Shown piece by piece: positions 16,694 to 25,706 of a stretch of 64,000 bases of DNA. Every line of letters starts with the position of its first letter. Within the stretch, counting starts at the first letter, position 1. The notes under the pieces are model-generated. The model worked only from the letters and a program-made list of their open reading frames with translations. It did no database searches and was not told the DNA's origin. Source of the stretch: Flagellimonas abyssi (GTDB taxonomy: Bacteria; Bacteroidota; Bacteroidia; Flavobacteriales; Flavobacteriaceae); contig NZ_JAHZSV010000005.1 of the NCBI RefSeq assembly GCF_019457905.1, positions 1 to 64,000 of the forward strand, given 5' to 3'. A program made the translations under genes and the position numbers.

Positions 16694-17347
16694 ATGAATT
16701 TCAATGACCTGTTCCACTTTCTGGAAGAATTGCAACAAAACAACAACAAGGAATGGATGGATGCGAACCGTAAATGGTACAAATCCCTCCGCAACGACTT
16801 CATCGCTTGGCTGGACGATTTGGATATGACAATGGCCCAGCTCCATGATGATTATTACCCAACTCCCGGCAAAAAAGGCATCAATCGTGTCAACAATAAT
16901 TTGATGTTCCACCCTAACAAGCCCATCTACAAAGACCATTTTGGGGCAGGTTTGGACAAAGCCCCCAATTCTGCCGATTTTTATATCGAAATTGGACTAA
17001 AGCACTGCTTGTTGGCAGGTGGTCGCTGGCGGCCCGATTCCAAAACGCTGCGCAGTATCCGCGATGCCATCGATTATAATGGTGAAGAGTTGCAAAAGAT
17101 TTTGGACAAACCATCCTTCAAAAAAATGTTCGGTGGACTCTACGATGATGAAAAACTGGTGTCATCGCCCAAAGGGTTTTCCAACGACCACCCGTATATC
17201 GAATTGCTGCGCAACAAAACATTCGCTGTGGAATATCAATTGACCAGAGCCGACGTCCTCAGCGATGATTTCAAGGAAAAAATCGTTGCCGTATACAAGG
17301 AAATGCTTCCCTTTAGGCAATATTTAAATCAAGCTGTAACTGTTTAG
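16694..17347 (+). CDS. DUF2461 domain-containing protein
   Basis: A 217-residue protein of the DUF2461 family. Diagnostic segments are FLEELQQNNNKEWMDANRKWYKSLRNDF at the N terminus, RVNNNLMFHPNKPIYKDHFGAG, DFYIEIGLKHCLLAGGRWRPDS and the C-terminal LRNKTFAVEYQLTRADV. Function unknown. Its start codon directly abuts heptamer repeats, so its native leader appears replaced by them. It ends with a 4-bp tail overlap with the convergent M81 gene. Confidence 0.9.
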   Translation: MNFNDLFHFLEELQQNNNKEWMDANRKWYKSLRNDFIAWLDDLDMTMAQLHDDYYPTPGKKGINRVNNNLMFHPNKPIYKDHFGAGLDKAPNSADFYIEIGLKHCLLAGGRWRPDSKTLRSIRDAIDYNGEELQKILDKPSFKKMFGGLYDDEKLVSSPKGFSNDHPYIELLRNKTFAVEYQLTRADVLSDDFKEKIVAVYKEMLPFRQYLNQAVTV

Positions 17348-18900
17348 TCAAGTTCATCCGAAGCCTGGATCAAACGTGCGGATAGGTCGGGACGTTCCAT
17401 ATCCTTATCGTACGGAAACATGGGCCTAATGATTCTTTTATGCCCCAAACGCTCCAAGTCTTGATCTACGCCGCCGGGAGTCAACATCATGATCCAGTCG
17501 CCACGCATGTTGTACAGTTCGGGTACCAAATAGCCAATTTTTACCACGATGATATCGGTTTCACTCGGGGTAAGTTCCAAGTTGGTGAAATCCGATTTTC
17601 TGTGGTATGGTTTCCTCTTTTTTGTCACGATGATATGAGCATTGTCCACTTTTACCACGACCTCGGTCTCCGCATGAACGTCGCCATGTTTTATGGCGGT
17701 CACTTCCCCCATCAATTCTAAAGGCGAAGCGTATCGGTCATCTATTTCAGCGCCTACTGGAGCACTAACTTCTCCACCAATTCCAACTTTTAGAGCTTCC
17801 TCAACCAATTTGGGCCCTGGAATGGATGCGTAAATCAAAGATTTGCCATCTGGCACATGGAATTCTTTACGTTTTAAAAGTTCTGTCAAGGTCCAAGTGA
17901 CGTCGCCAGCACCACCTGCGGTGGGGTTGTCGCCCATATCGCTCAACATAAATGGTTTTTTGTCGCTTGCCAGTGCAATTTCCAAAGCTTCGTCGTAAGG
18001 TTTGGTTGGAGCAACAAATTCAAACTCCTCGCGTACATCCCAAAAACTACTGGCCAGTTTTTCCGCCCCTTCGGTCACTTGTTTTTGATCATCACCGGTC
18101 ACCATGACCACGGCATGGTTTCGAGGCTCATCCGCCCAGGCGTAGCCAATCCAAATGGCAGCATCGATCACACCTTCTTTTTGTTCTACTTCGGGCACTT
18201 GGGCGTACAGACTTTTCCCGGGCTCCACTCGGGTACTCGTTTTTTCTCCCGGGAGCAAGATGGGTACGGGAACCCACGCTTTATATTTTGGTTTGCCTTT
18301 TCCGTTTTCCAATCTAGTGACCAAGTTTTCCACGGCTCTTTTACGTGATTCCGTGGCATCCTCATGGGGAGCCATACGGTAACAAGTAATCAAATCAGAA
18401 TGCTGAGCCAATCGTTTCGAAACATTTCCGTGCAGGTCCATGGAAGTGGAAATCAACACATCAGTACCGACCACTTCACGGATTCTCTTAATGAGGTCGC
18501 CTTCGGGGTCGTCCAATCCAACAACACTCATCGCACCGTGAATATCAAAAAAAAGACCATCATAGGGCATGTTTTCTTCCAGCATGGTCAGGGTCTTTCC
18601 TACCAACGATTCATAGGCTTCACGGGTAACGGTTCCGCCCGGCAATGATTTCCCCACTAAAGTGGGAACCCATTCGGCCCGTTTTCTCAGGGAAGAATCA
18701 GCATCCATAAAAGGATAACGGTTGAATATGGAGTCCCCGATTTTGGGATGGAAGGCTTCTTCATGGGTTAGGGCGGGTGAAAAGGTACTTGATTCAATCC
18801 CTAGGCCTGCAATGGCTATTCGGGGCAGTTTTTTTTCAGTGTTCTTTTCACAACTTATCAGAATGGCAAAAAGAAATAGATAAAGTAGAGGCTTACGCAT
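17344..18900 (-). CDS. M81-family metallopeptidase (MlrC-like) lipoprotein
   Basis: A 518-residue protein of the M81/MlrC family, first known from microcystin linear-peptide degradation. An N-terminal signal peptide ends in LISCEK, so it is lipid-anchored in the envelope, unlike cytoplasmic MlrC proteins. Core motifs are IAGLGIESSTFSP, DGLFFDIHGAM, STSMDLHGN, YRMAPHED, and DMGDNPTAGGAGD, with the metal-binding D and H residues inside them. A longer frame begins at 18927, but the signal peptide starts at MRKPLLYLFL, so ATG 18900 is preferred. Substrate unknown. Confidence 0.88.
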   Translation of the reverse strand: MRKPLLYLFLFAILISCEKNTEKKLPRIAIAGLGIESSTFSPALTHEEAFHPKIGDSIFNRYPFMDADSSLRKRAEWVPTLVGKSLPGGTVTREAYESLVGKTLTMLEENMPYDGLFFDIHGAMSVVGLDDPEGDLIKRIREVVGTDVLISTSMDLHGNVSKRLAQHSDLITCYRMAPHEDATESRKRAVENLVTRLENGKGKPKYKAWVPVPILLPGEKTSTRVEPGKSLYAQVPEVEQKEGVIDAAIWIGYAWADEPRNHAVVMVTGDDQKQVTEGAEKLASSFWDVREEFEFVAPTKPYDEALEIALASDKKPFMLSDMGDNPTAGGAGDVTWTLTELLKRKEFHVPDGKSLIYASIPGPKLVEEALKVGIGGEVSAPVGAEIDDRYASPLELMGEVTAIKHGDVHAETEVVVKVDNAHIIVTKKRKPYHRKSDFTNLELTPSETDIIVVKIGYLVPELYNMRGDWIMMLTPGGVDQDLERLGHKRIIRPMFPYDKDMERPDLSARLIQASDELD

Positions 18901-19022
18901 ATTATTAGGTTTGGTCGGTTTCATCAAAGCATAAATATCGACATTATTGTGATGGTGTCAAAAGGAGAAGTGATTCATCCGGATAAATGGATTAGTATTA
19001 TATTTAGAAAAATTTATGCATT

Positions 19023-19610
19023 TTGGCTAACGACAGAATCAGAAACATGCAGCGGGAGCTGCTTTCGGATAATTGGTACACGCTTGAGAAAATCTCTTTT
19101 GAATATTTACGGGATGATGGTGTTTGGGAAAAGCAAACCCGCGAAGCTTATGACCGTGGCAATGGTGCCGCTATCTTATTATATAATGTTGATAAGGGAA
19201 AGGTAGTGCTCACTAGGCAGTTCCGAATGCCCACATATGTAAACGGTAACGATGATGGGATGATGATCGAGGTGTGCGCTGGACTGTTGGAAAAGGGCAA
19301 TGCCGAGCAGACCATCAAAATGGAGGTCGAGGAAGAAACTGGCTATAAAATTGATATGGTGAAAAAGGTTTTTGAATCCTACATGTCACCGGGTTCGGTT
19401 ACGGAAATACTCCACTTTTTTATAGGGGCCTACGAAGATGGGATGAAAATAAGTGAAGGCGGTGGTGCGGATGATGAAACGGAGAACATTGAGGTGTTGG
19501 AGCTGGATTTTGAAAAAGCCATTGCCATGGTGGAATCTGGTGAGATACGGGATGCCAAAACCATCATGCTGCTACAATATGCCCAAATCCAAGGAATTTT
19601 TGATCAGTAG
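19023..19610 (+). CDS. NudK-type Nudix hydrolase (GDP-mannose pyrophosphatase-like)
   Basis: A 195-residue Nudix enzyme closely resembling E. coli NudK along its whole length (LSDNWYTLEKISFEYLR, REAYDRGNGAAILLYN, YMSPGSVTEILHFFIG, GEIRDAKTIMLLQY). NudK hydrolyses GDP-mannose and other nucleotide sugars. The Nudix box runs from GLLEKGN to EEETGY. It keeps the EExxEE-type metal-binding core but carries N where the first Glu is usual and M at the usual Arg/Lys before the first core Glu, so metal binding or specificity may differ. Divergent from the M81 gene and convergent with the carboxypeptidase gene, overlapping it by 7 bp. Confidence 0.9.
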   Translation: MANDRIRNMQRELLSDNWYTLEKISFEYLRDDGVWEKQTREAYDRGNGAAILLYNVDKGKVVLTRQFRMPTYVNGNDDGMMIEVCAGLLEKGNAEQTIKMEVEEETGYKIDMVKKVFESYMSPGSVTEILHFFIGAYEDGMKISEGGGADDETENIEVLELDFEKAIAMVESGEIRDAKTIMLLQYAQIQGIFDQ

Positions 19611-20887
19611 TTTTTGTGAAGACTTTTTAATGTGGCATACATTGTTTGCCTGACTTCTTTGGAAGGCACCCTAAAATGGTTGTTCATAAAACTGAAGATG
19701 AGCAATTTGCCCGATTTCGTCTTCACATAGCCACTTAAATTATAATTGTTGCCCACCGAACCAGATTTCGCAAATAGAAAAGGCTCTGTGGAGGAGTCTT
19801 CCCATTGATCAACAGTATTTTCGGGTCCCCACATCGGAAAAATTCCGAATAGGCGTTCTTCCGGGGTTTCATCGTACATTTTTTGGAGGATTTGGACAAA
19901 GGACCTCGGTGTAAACAGATTATATCGGGAAAGCCCGGAACCATCTACCCATCGCGGTTGCTGTTTCAAGTCCTTGAAATGATTGTCCAACATATAATCA
20001 ATGGCATTTTGGGTGCTCAAGGTATCGGAGACAATTCCCGACGCTGCCAACAATAATTGTTCCGCCAAAAAATTATCGCTCTTCAACAACATTCTTTTAT
20101 AAATGGAGTCCGTTTCAATGCCGTACAATGTTTGTTTTTCGCCTTCGGGGAAATGTTGGGTCAAGAAAATCTCTTTTCCCGTGGCTATTTCCAATAAATG
20201 TTTCGTCAAACTATCACTGGTCATATAAGGAACTTCCAAAGTGTCCTGCTCCATTGGGGAAATATAGAATTGGTTTTTGAACTCCACTCTTTTTATGGTT
20301 GTGTCCTTTACCATGGTTTGGTCTTCAAAATATTTTGGGGAAACCTCTAAATCACCTTTGTTTGAAATGGTAGCTACATTTCCGTAGAGTGGCAACGTAG
20401 ATTTCTCGGGCGAAAAATAGGTGTCGTAATCTTCCCATGCCCAGCCGGGTCCGTATCGTTGCTCATCATGATTTTTGGTGTAGAGTGCAATGGTTTTTTG
20501 ATTTTTGAGCCAATTTACCGCAGTACTGTCATTAAAATAAGGGTGAAGCCAAGATGGGTCACCAGTTCCTTCCACAAATACGGTGTCATTGACAATCAAA
20601 TATTTTAGAGTAGGGATGTTTTTGGGAAGCAAATTAAGGCCTGTATAGAAAGTCACAATCTTAGTGTTGCTGGCAGGGGTAAAGTATTTATCCCCGTTCA
20701 AATTATAGACTTCTTTTCTACTACTTGCATCGACGACAACCAAACCATGGAAAGAATTTTGAAATTTGTCGTCCGCTATTTTTGAATTGAGTGTTTTCTT
20801 GATGGAACTGCAACTGGTCAGTAAGGTGGAAACTATAAAATATCTGAAAATCAGTTTTTTGAATTGGTTTTTATATATTTTGAGCAT
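19604..20887 (-). CDS. D-alanyl-D-alanine carboxypeptidase/endopeptidase lipoprotein (PBP4, S13)
   Basis: A penicillin-binding protein of the S13 family that trims or opens murein cross-links in the periplasm. The 427 residues show the three active-site motifs: SNTK at residues 73-76, SDN in LLKSDNFLAEQ, and KSG in FAKSGSVGNNYNL (replacing the common KTG). The N terminus has a basic region, hydrophobic helix and lipobox LLTSCSS, so it is membrane-anchored. Single gene, divergent from a small conserved ORF. Confidence 0.92.
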   Translation of the reverse strand: MLKIYKNQFKKLIFRYFIVSTLLTSCSSIKKTLNSKIADDKFQNSFHGLVVVDASSRKEVYNLNGDKYFTPASNTKIVTFYTGLNLLPKNIPTLKYLIVNDTVFVEGTGDPSWLHPYFNDSTAVNWLKNQKTIALYTKNHDEQRYGPGWAWEDYDTYFSPEKSTLPLYGNVATISNKGDLEVSPKYFEDQTMVKDTTIKRVEFKNQFYISPMEQDTLEVPYMTSDSLTKHLLEIATGKEIFLTQHFPEGEKQTLYGIETDSIYKRMLLKSDNFLAEQLLLAASGIVSDTLSTQNAIDYMLDNHFKDLKQQPRWVDGSGLSRYNLFTPRSFVQILQKMYDETPEERLFGIFPMWGPENTVDQWEDSSTEPFLFAKSGSVGNNYNLSGYVKTKSGKLLIFSFMNNHFRVPSKEVRQTMYATLKSLHKNY

Positions 20888-21007
20888 ATGATTCTTTGGT
20901 CAGGTTTAACAACAAGATATTCAATTTTTAACTGGAAGTTAGCTTTTTTAAACCTCTTTTTTAGTAATTTAGGTCACAACCTATTTACCCAATTTAATCA
21001 AATTGAT

Positions 21008-21205
21008 ATGCCCAGAGCTATGTTAGATTACACCAAAACAATCCTTCAAAAGGTGAGTTTTGATGCTAAACTCTTCGCTAGGGAGCTTCAGAAAGCAATT
21101 TCTAGATTGTTACCCAATGAAGTAGAAGAATTGAAAATCTGGTTGCAATTTTACGTTGTGGACAAACCGGAATTACATTCAACAATTTTATTATTAAAAA
21201 CTTAA
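21008..21205 (+). CDS. Short conserved flavobacterial protein, function unknown
   Basis: A 65-residue protein (MPRAMLDYTKTILQKVSFD at the N terminus). The opening MLDYTKTILxKVSFD recurs in short hypothetical proteins of Flavobacteriaceae as I remember them. It looks helical, with no signal peptide. An open frame extends to 20864 but that part would be an unlikely hydrophobic leader, so ATG 21008 (or 21020) is preferred. A strong terminator follows. Confidence 0.7.
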   Translation: MPRAMLDYTKTILQKVSFDAKLFARELQKAISRLLPNEVEELKIWLQFYVVDKPELHSTILLLKT

Positions 21206-21215
21206 ACACTAACAA

Positions 21216-21239
21216 GGGCCGCTGAAAAGCGGCTCTTTT
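21216..21239 (+). terminator. Terminator after the 65-residue protein gene
   Basis: GGGCCGCT (21216-21223) pairs with AGCGGCTC (21228-21235, one G-U pair) around a GAAA tetraloop, followed by TTTT. It lies against the oxyR stop codon and could act for both strands. Confidence 0.85.
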
Positions 21240-22179
21240 AATTTTTGGACAACGGACTGATGATTTTTACGTCCTGAAATGCAATTGCCCCACGAACAAT
21301 ACTGGAGATAACTTCTCTTAGGGCGTCGGTTATCTGTATTTTTAGTTCGCTTTTATGGTATATCATACTTATTTCTCGGGCAGGGGAAGGGGTTTGGAAA
21401 GATTTAAGGTTTATAATTTTTTCTTTATCCAACTGCAGGGTGTTTAAGTAAGGTAACAAGGTCATTCCCATACCTTCGTCAGCTAAGCTTACCAAAGTTT
21501 CAAAGCTTCCGCTCTCTATTTTAAAGTGTTCGCCACGTAGGTTTTTAGAAGCTTTGCATAAGTTGATTACACCTTCGCGGAAACAATGTCCATCTTGCAA
21601 TAAGAGCACATCATTGACATCCAAATCACTCGTGGTAAGTTCATTTTCTGCAGCCAAGCGATGATTTTTTGGAACATATCCTACAAAGGGTTCATAATAA
21701 AGGGGTCGTTCTTTTATAAATTCAATTTCTAACGGAGTTGCAGCAATCCCGGCATCCAAATGTCCGTCCATAATATTTTTGATCATGGTTTGGGTGGACT
21801 GTTCCTTAATAATAAGGTTGACCTTTGGATATTTCTTAATGAATGCGTTCAAGAACATTGGGAGCAATGTTGGCATTACAGTGGGTATGATTCCCAAGGT
21901 ATAGTCCCCACCGATATATCCCTTATCCTGATCTACAATATCTTTGATGCGCTCAGCCTCGGCAACAATGTTTTTAGCTTGGGCCACTATTTTTTTACCA
22001 ACTTCTGTAATGGTTATAGGTTTTTTGCTCCTATCAAAAATCAGTACATCCAGTTCGTCTTCCAACTTTTGAACCTGCATACTCAGTGTGGGTTGGGTAA
22101 CAAAGCTTTTTTCAGCGGCCAAGGTAAAGTTCTTGTGTTCGGCAACAGCTAACACATATTGAAGCTGGGTAATGGTCAT
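21238..22179 (-). CDS. oxyR: OxyR-type LysR-family peroxide sensor
   Basis: A 313-residue LysR regulator. The N-terminal winged helix-turn-helix reads FTLAAEKSFVTQPTLSMQVQKLE. The effector domain contains DGHCFREGVINLC, placing cysteines at 199 and 208, the same positions as the redox pair of E. coli OxyR. Oxidation by hydrogen peroxide would form a disulfide and activate catalase or peroxidase genes. No such target lies next to it; SodC and TrxB are elsewhere in the window. Single gene, assigned with high confidence. Confidence 0.93.
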   Translation of the reverse strand: MTITQLQYVLAVAEHKNFTLAAEKSFVTQPTLSMQVQKLEDELDVLIFDRSKKPITITEVGKKIVAQAKNIVAEAERIKDIVDQDKGYIGGDYTLGIIPTVMPTLLPMFLNAFIKKYPKVNLIIKEQSTQTMIKNIMDGHLDAGIAATPLEIEFIKERPLYYEPFVGYVPKNHRLAAENELTTSDLDVNDVLLLQDGHCFREGVINLCKASKNLRGEHFKIESGSFETLVSLADEGMGMTLLPYLNTLQLDKEKIINLKSFQTPSPAREISMIYHKSELKIQITDALREVISSIVRGAIAFQDVKIISPLSKN

Positions 22180-22267
22180 TCAATTATAAGTTTAGGGTAT
22201 AAAAGTATGAAAAACCATCAGGTTAATCTATAGAAAAAACGTAATCCTGAATTATTATAGCGGATAA

Positions 22268-22298
22268 AAAAAGCCTGCACTATGGCAGGCTTTCTTTT
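22268..22298 (-). terminator. Terminator after the DUF2141 gene
   Basis: On the minus strand AAAGCCTGC pairs with GCAGGCTTT around a 6-nt loop and is followed by seven T. It ends the DUF2141 transcript before oxyR. Confidence 0.85.
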
Positions 22299-22320
22299 GA
22301 TCGATGATGTTTTTTCTAGG

Positions 22321-22740
22321 CTAGAACCTAATGGTGAATTCCAAATCTTCCTCGCCAACAGTAAACTTTGCATTATTAAAGCTAGGTGGCCCCATGGTCA
22401 TATCGTTACCGGACATGCCATAGCTTTCTTTGGGCATTCCGTTGGATTGATAGTCCATTCGATTGTTTTCATTTGCATCGTGCATGGCCATAATGGCATA
22501 ATTGCCAGGCAATACATTGGTAAAAGTTAGTGTGACTTTACCCTCTTTAATTTCACTTTGTAAATTTTGTACTCCCTGTCCTTTCATAAAAGTTTCTTCT
22601 GTATGCAGACCTGCGAGAACTTTGCCTTCGTCGTTAGTAATATTATCAATGGTAACGGTAATATCCACGCCGGTTTTTTCTTGTGCTAGGCCAACGATGC
22701 TTACTAAAAATAGACTTAATGCTAGTGTTACAGTTTTCAT
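22321..22740 (-). CDS. DUF2141 secreted protein, putative LytTR-regulon member
   Basis: A 139-residue secreted protein with a signal peptide (MKTVTLALSLFLVSIVGLAQ). The mature domain is DUF2141: VDITVTIDNITNDEGKVLAGLH, LPGNYAIMAMHDANENNRMD and GMPKESYGMSG are diagnostic. Function unknown, beta-sandwich predicted. It is divergent from a TonB-dependent receptor gene and both promoters carry LytTR-like boxes with identical spacing, so the two are probably co-expressed. Confidence 0.92.
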   Translation of the reverse strand: MKTVTLALSLFLVSIVGLAQEKTGVDITVTIDNITNDEGKVLAGLHTEETFMKGQGVQNLQSEIKEGKVTLTFTNVLPGNYAIMAMHDANENNRMDYQSNGMPKESYGMSGNDMTMGPPSFNNAKFTVGEEDLEFTIRF

Positions 22741-22769
22741 AATGGTTGTTTTTGATGTTTTGTATGCTT

Positions 22770-22840
22770 CAAATCTCCGAAAGAAGAGGTTCTGAAAAAA
22801 TTTCTACTTACCGAAATGTTGATTTTTTGGAGTGAACTGC
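22770..22840 (-). promoter_or_regulatory. LytTR-type promoter of the DUF2141 gene
   Basis: Read on the minus strand: GCAGTTCAC (22840-22832), 12 nt, ACATTTCGG (22819-22811), 37 nt, then TTTG (22773-22770) as the end of the -7 box GAGATTTG. The 9-mers fit the published LytTR consensus [TA][AC][CA]GTTN[AG][TG] at 7 and 8 of 9 positions, and the spacing is identical to three other promoters in this window. Confidence 0.65.
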
Positions 22841-22857
22841 AGTCGGAAATAAGGAAA

Positions 22858-22928
22858 TCAATTCGGTTATAAAAATCTACAGTTGGGCATTTCCTTTTGG
22901 TTTGGCAACCTGCATCCAAGCAATTTTG
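22858..22928 (+). promoter_or_regulatory. LytTR-type promoter of the TonB-dependent receptor gene
   Basis: TCAATTCGG (22858-22866), 12 nt, ACAGTTGGG (22879-22887), 37 nt, then TTTG (22925-22928) of the -7 box CAATTTTG. The proximal 9-mer matches the LytTR consensus perfectly, the distal one at 8 of 9. Its start codon context AGTCATGAAAA is shared with the other two plus-strand members. Confidence 0.7.
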
Positions 22929-22952
22929 TGGCATCAATCTAAACGATTAGTC

Positions 22953-25115
22953 ATGAAAACCTTTATCAACATTATCACTTTTTTATTTTGCACTGGCACT
23001 ATTTTTTCGCAGCGCACAATCTCTGGAAAAATCACAGATGCCAAAAACATCCCCATAGAAGGGGCCAATGTTTATTTGGAAGGCACTTACGACGGAGCCT
23101 CGTCAGACATCAATGGACATTTTAGCTTTGAGACAAATGAAGAGGGCACACAAACGCTTGTTGTTTCCATGTTATCTTTTGAGCCCCATTATGAGGTGGG
23201 TGACGTTTCCTATTTCAAAAATTTACACATCAAATTAATGGAATCCATAAATTCATTGTCAGGGGTTACTTTGACCGCCGGTACGTTTGAAGCCGGTAAC
23301 AATTCCAAGGCATCCGTATTGAAACCACTCGATATCGTGACCACGGCTGGTGCAACCGGTGATTTTGTGGCCGCACTGCAGACTCTACCGGGAACAACAA
23401 CGGTGAACGAGGATGGACGCTTGTTCGTAAGGGGGGGTACAGCGGGCGAGACCCAGGTATTTATCGATGGACTTCGGGTTTTTCAGCCATTCAACGCTAC
23501 GGCCAATAATACACCTACCCGCGGAAGGTTCTCCCCATTTTTGTTCAAGGGTATATCCTTTAGCACCGGGGGGTATTCTGCAGAGTACGGTCAGGCGCTT
23601 TCCAGTGTACTATTATTGAACACTACGGATGTTCCGTTACAGGAGAAAACCGATATATCCATTATGAGCGTTGGGGGTGGGCTAGGGCATACCAAGATTT
23701 GGGGAGACCAATCGTTGAGTATCAACACCTCTTATATGAACCTGGCGCCTTATGAAGCCTTGATTCCTTCCACACAAGGCGTTCGTTGGAAAAGTCCTTA
23801 TGAATCCATTTCGGGTGAAGCTGTCTTTAGGAGCAAAGGCGAAAAAAGCATGTTCAAACTGTACACGGGTTTTAACCATTCCAATTTGGATATTGAACAG
23901 GAAGACATCAATTTTGATGATTTTGTACGCTTTGGTCTGAAGAACAACAACTTATATTTTAACTCATCCTATAAATACTATTTTGAGAATGACTGGAGCC
24001 TAACATCAGGCGCTTCCATTGCATGGGATACTAACGATATTGGCATTAATGAGGCCAATGTTGACAGTAAGGAAACGTCTTCGCACCTTAAGGTAAAGGC
24101 TCGTAAAAACTTTAGCAATCGATATGATTTGAGCTTTGGCGCCGAATATTTTCATACCAAATTTGATGAAACTTACACAGATGTAAATATTGATGAATTT
24201 GAAAATAATTATACCGATGGACTTTGGGCCGGTTTTGCTGAATCCGATATCTATTTGAGCAACAAGTTTGCCATGAAACTGGGTGTTAGAGGCACACACA
24301 GTAGTTTATTGGATGAATTTAAATTGTCCCCAAGACTATCACTGGCATACAAAGCGGGCGAGAACGGCCAGTTTTCCTTGGCCTACGGTGATTTTTATCA
24401 AAGACCAATTGCGGATGTTGTCAAGTTTGATGAAAGCCTGTCCATGGAGAAAGCGTCCCACTACATTCTAAACTATCAACACATAAACAACGGTAAAACC
24501 TTTAGAACAGAGGTCTACCATAAGTCGTATGACCAATTGATAAAATATGATTCCGAGATGCCACAGTTTAATTCCGAATACAGTAATTCTGGAAATGGAT
24601 ATGCCCAAGGTATTGATGTATTTTGGAGGGATAGTAAGAGCATCGAAAATTTGGATTACTGGTTTTCCTATTCTTATTTGAATACCGAGCGAGACTACCA
24701 AAATTTTCCTGAACGGGCCACTCCCAACTTTGCACCAAAGCACAATGCTTCATTAGTGACCAAATATTGGGTGGACAAGTTGCGCTCGCAAGTGGGGTTG
24801 TCATATTCTTACGGTTCGGGAAGGCCTTATCACAATCCCAATAACCCTGGTTTCATGCAGGAAAAAACCAAATCGTACAATAACTTGAGCTTTAACTGGG
24901 CCTATCTTATCGACCAACAAAAAATCCTTTACTTTTCCGTAAGCAATCTGTTGAGCCTAAATAACGTGAGCAATTATCAGTATGCGAATACTCCGGATGT
25001 GGGAGGAGTGTACAATAGAAGGGCCATAACCCCTCCGGCGGATAGTTTTTTCTTTGTTGGTTTCTTCTGGACGATAAGTACCGATGGTAAAAGTAATCAG
25101 CTGGATAATCTATAG
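22953..25115 (+). CDS. TonB-dependent receptor with carboxypeptidase-like N-terminal domain
   Basis: A 720-residue outer membrane receptor. The signal peptide (MKTFINIITFLFCTGTIFSQ) precedes a carboxypeptidase-regulatory-like domain (ISGKITDAKNIPIEGANVYLEGT, SSDINGHFSF). The plug has FVRGGTAGETQVFIDGLRV, and the barrel runs to the C terminus with many aromatic strand ends. It is shorter than SusC proteins and has no SusD partner. The frame is open from 22902, but ATG 22953 starts the signal peptide. Ligand unknown; regulation by the nearby LytTR system is inferred from its promoter. Confidence 0.93.
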   Translation: MKTFINIITFLFCTGTIFSQRTISGKITDAKNIPIEGANVYLEGTYDGASSDINGHFSFETNEEGTQTLVVSMLSFEPHYEVGDVSYFKNLHIKLMESINSLSGVTLTAGTFEAGNNSKASVLKPLDIVTTAGATGDFVAALQTLPGTTTVNEDGRLFVRGGTAGETQVFIDGLRVFQPFNATANNTPTRGRFSPFLFKGISFSTGGYSAEYGQALSSVLLLNTTDVPLQEKTDISIMSVGGGLGHTKIWGDQSLSINTSYMNLAPYEALIPSTQGVRWKSPYESISGEAVFRSKGEKSMFKLYTGFNHSNLDIEQEDINFDDFVRFGLKNNNLYFNSSYKYYFENDWSLTSGASIAWDTNDIGINEANVDSKETSSHLKVKARKNFSNRYDLSFGAEYFHTKFDETYTDVNIDEFENNYTDGLWAGFAESDIYLSNKFAMKLGVRGTHSSLLDEFKLSPRLSLAYKAGENGQFSLAYGDFYQRPIADVVKFDESLSMEKASHYILNYQHINNGKTFRTEVYHKSYDQLIKYDSEMPQFNSEYSNSGNGYAQGIDVFWRDSKSIENLDYWFSYSYLNTERDYQNFPERATPNFAPKHNASLVTKYWVDKLRSQVGLSYSYGSGRPYHNPNNPGFMQEKTKSYNNLSFNWAYLIDQQKILYFSVSNLLSLNNVSNYQYANTPDVGGVYNRRAITPPADSFFFVGFFWTISTDGKSNQLDNL

Positions 25116-25116
25116 G

Positions 25117-25539
25117 CTACTGCTGCATTTTGAGGTAATAGTCGACCGAATGTCGACCTGAGCCATATACAATAAAGAATAAGGATGTTATCAAAACAAT
25201 AATGGCCAACATTAGATAGTTAGTGTTCATTACTCCTAAAAAGTTAGTGAGGATAGCACCGAACAAAATCGGCAACTGTGCAATGGCGGCCCATCGGGTG
25301 AGTAAACCAACTGTAATTAGGATGCCACCCACAAAGTGTGCAGGAATTAGATAATGAAGAAATATCATCCCCCCTGGAATGTCTTGGAACGGTTTTGCCA
25401 AACGCTCCATTTCCTCATAATTGGACATAAACTCGATTCCCTTGACAAAAAAAACGACACCGAGTAAAACCCGGATTAAATCTAGTGAAAGATAGGTATG
25501 GGCATTGGCCCATTTGTTGAGCTTTTTTATGAGACCCAT
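25117..25539 (-). CDS. DoxX-family membrane protein
   Basis: A 140-residue protein with four predicted transmembrane helices (LIRVLLGVVFFVKGIEFM; FVGGILITVGLLTRWAAIA; a middle segment; YLMLAIIVLITSLFFIVYGSG). The pattern LGVVFFVKGIEF and GGILITVGLLTRWAA is typical of DoxX. Roles of the family include redox-linked membrane complexes; the exact role here is unknown. ATG 25539 is chosen over 25578 because the extra 13 residues precede a normal leader-like sequence. Confidence 0.82.
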   Translation of the reverse strand: MGLIKKLNKWANAHTYLSLDLIRVLLGVVFFVKGIEFMSNYEEMERLAKPFQDIPGGMIFLHYLIPAHFVGGILITVGLLTRWAAIAQLPILFGAILTNFLGVMNTNYLMLAIIVLITSLFFIVYGSGRHSVDYYLKMQQ

Positions 25540-25706
25540 GGTGTTGAGGTTTGTGGATTGATTACATAAGGTACTCATTTTAAGTGATATATTTAATTTT
25601 TTTACATAAATGTTGATAATGATATTTGAGTTTTAAGTGAAATCAATTCAAAATATCAACGATGTCATTAAACGAACTTATATATGAAAGCAGTCACTCA
25701 AAGAAT

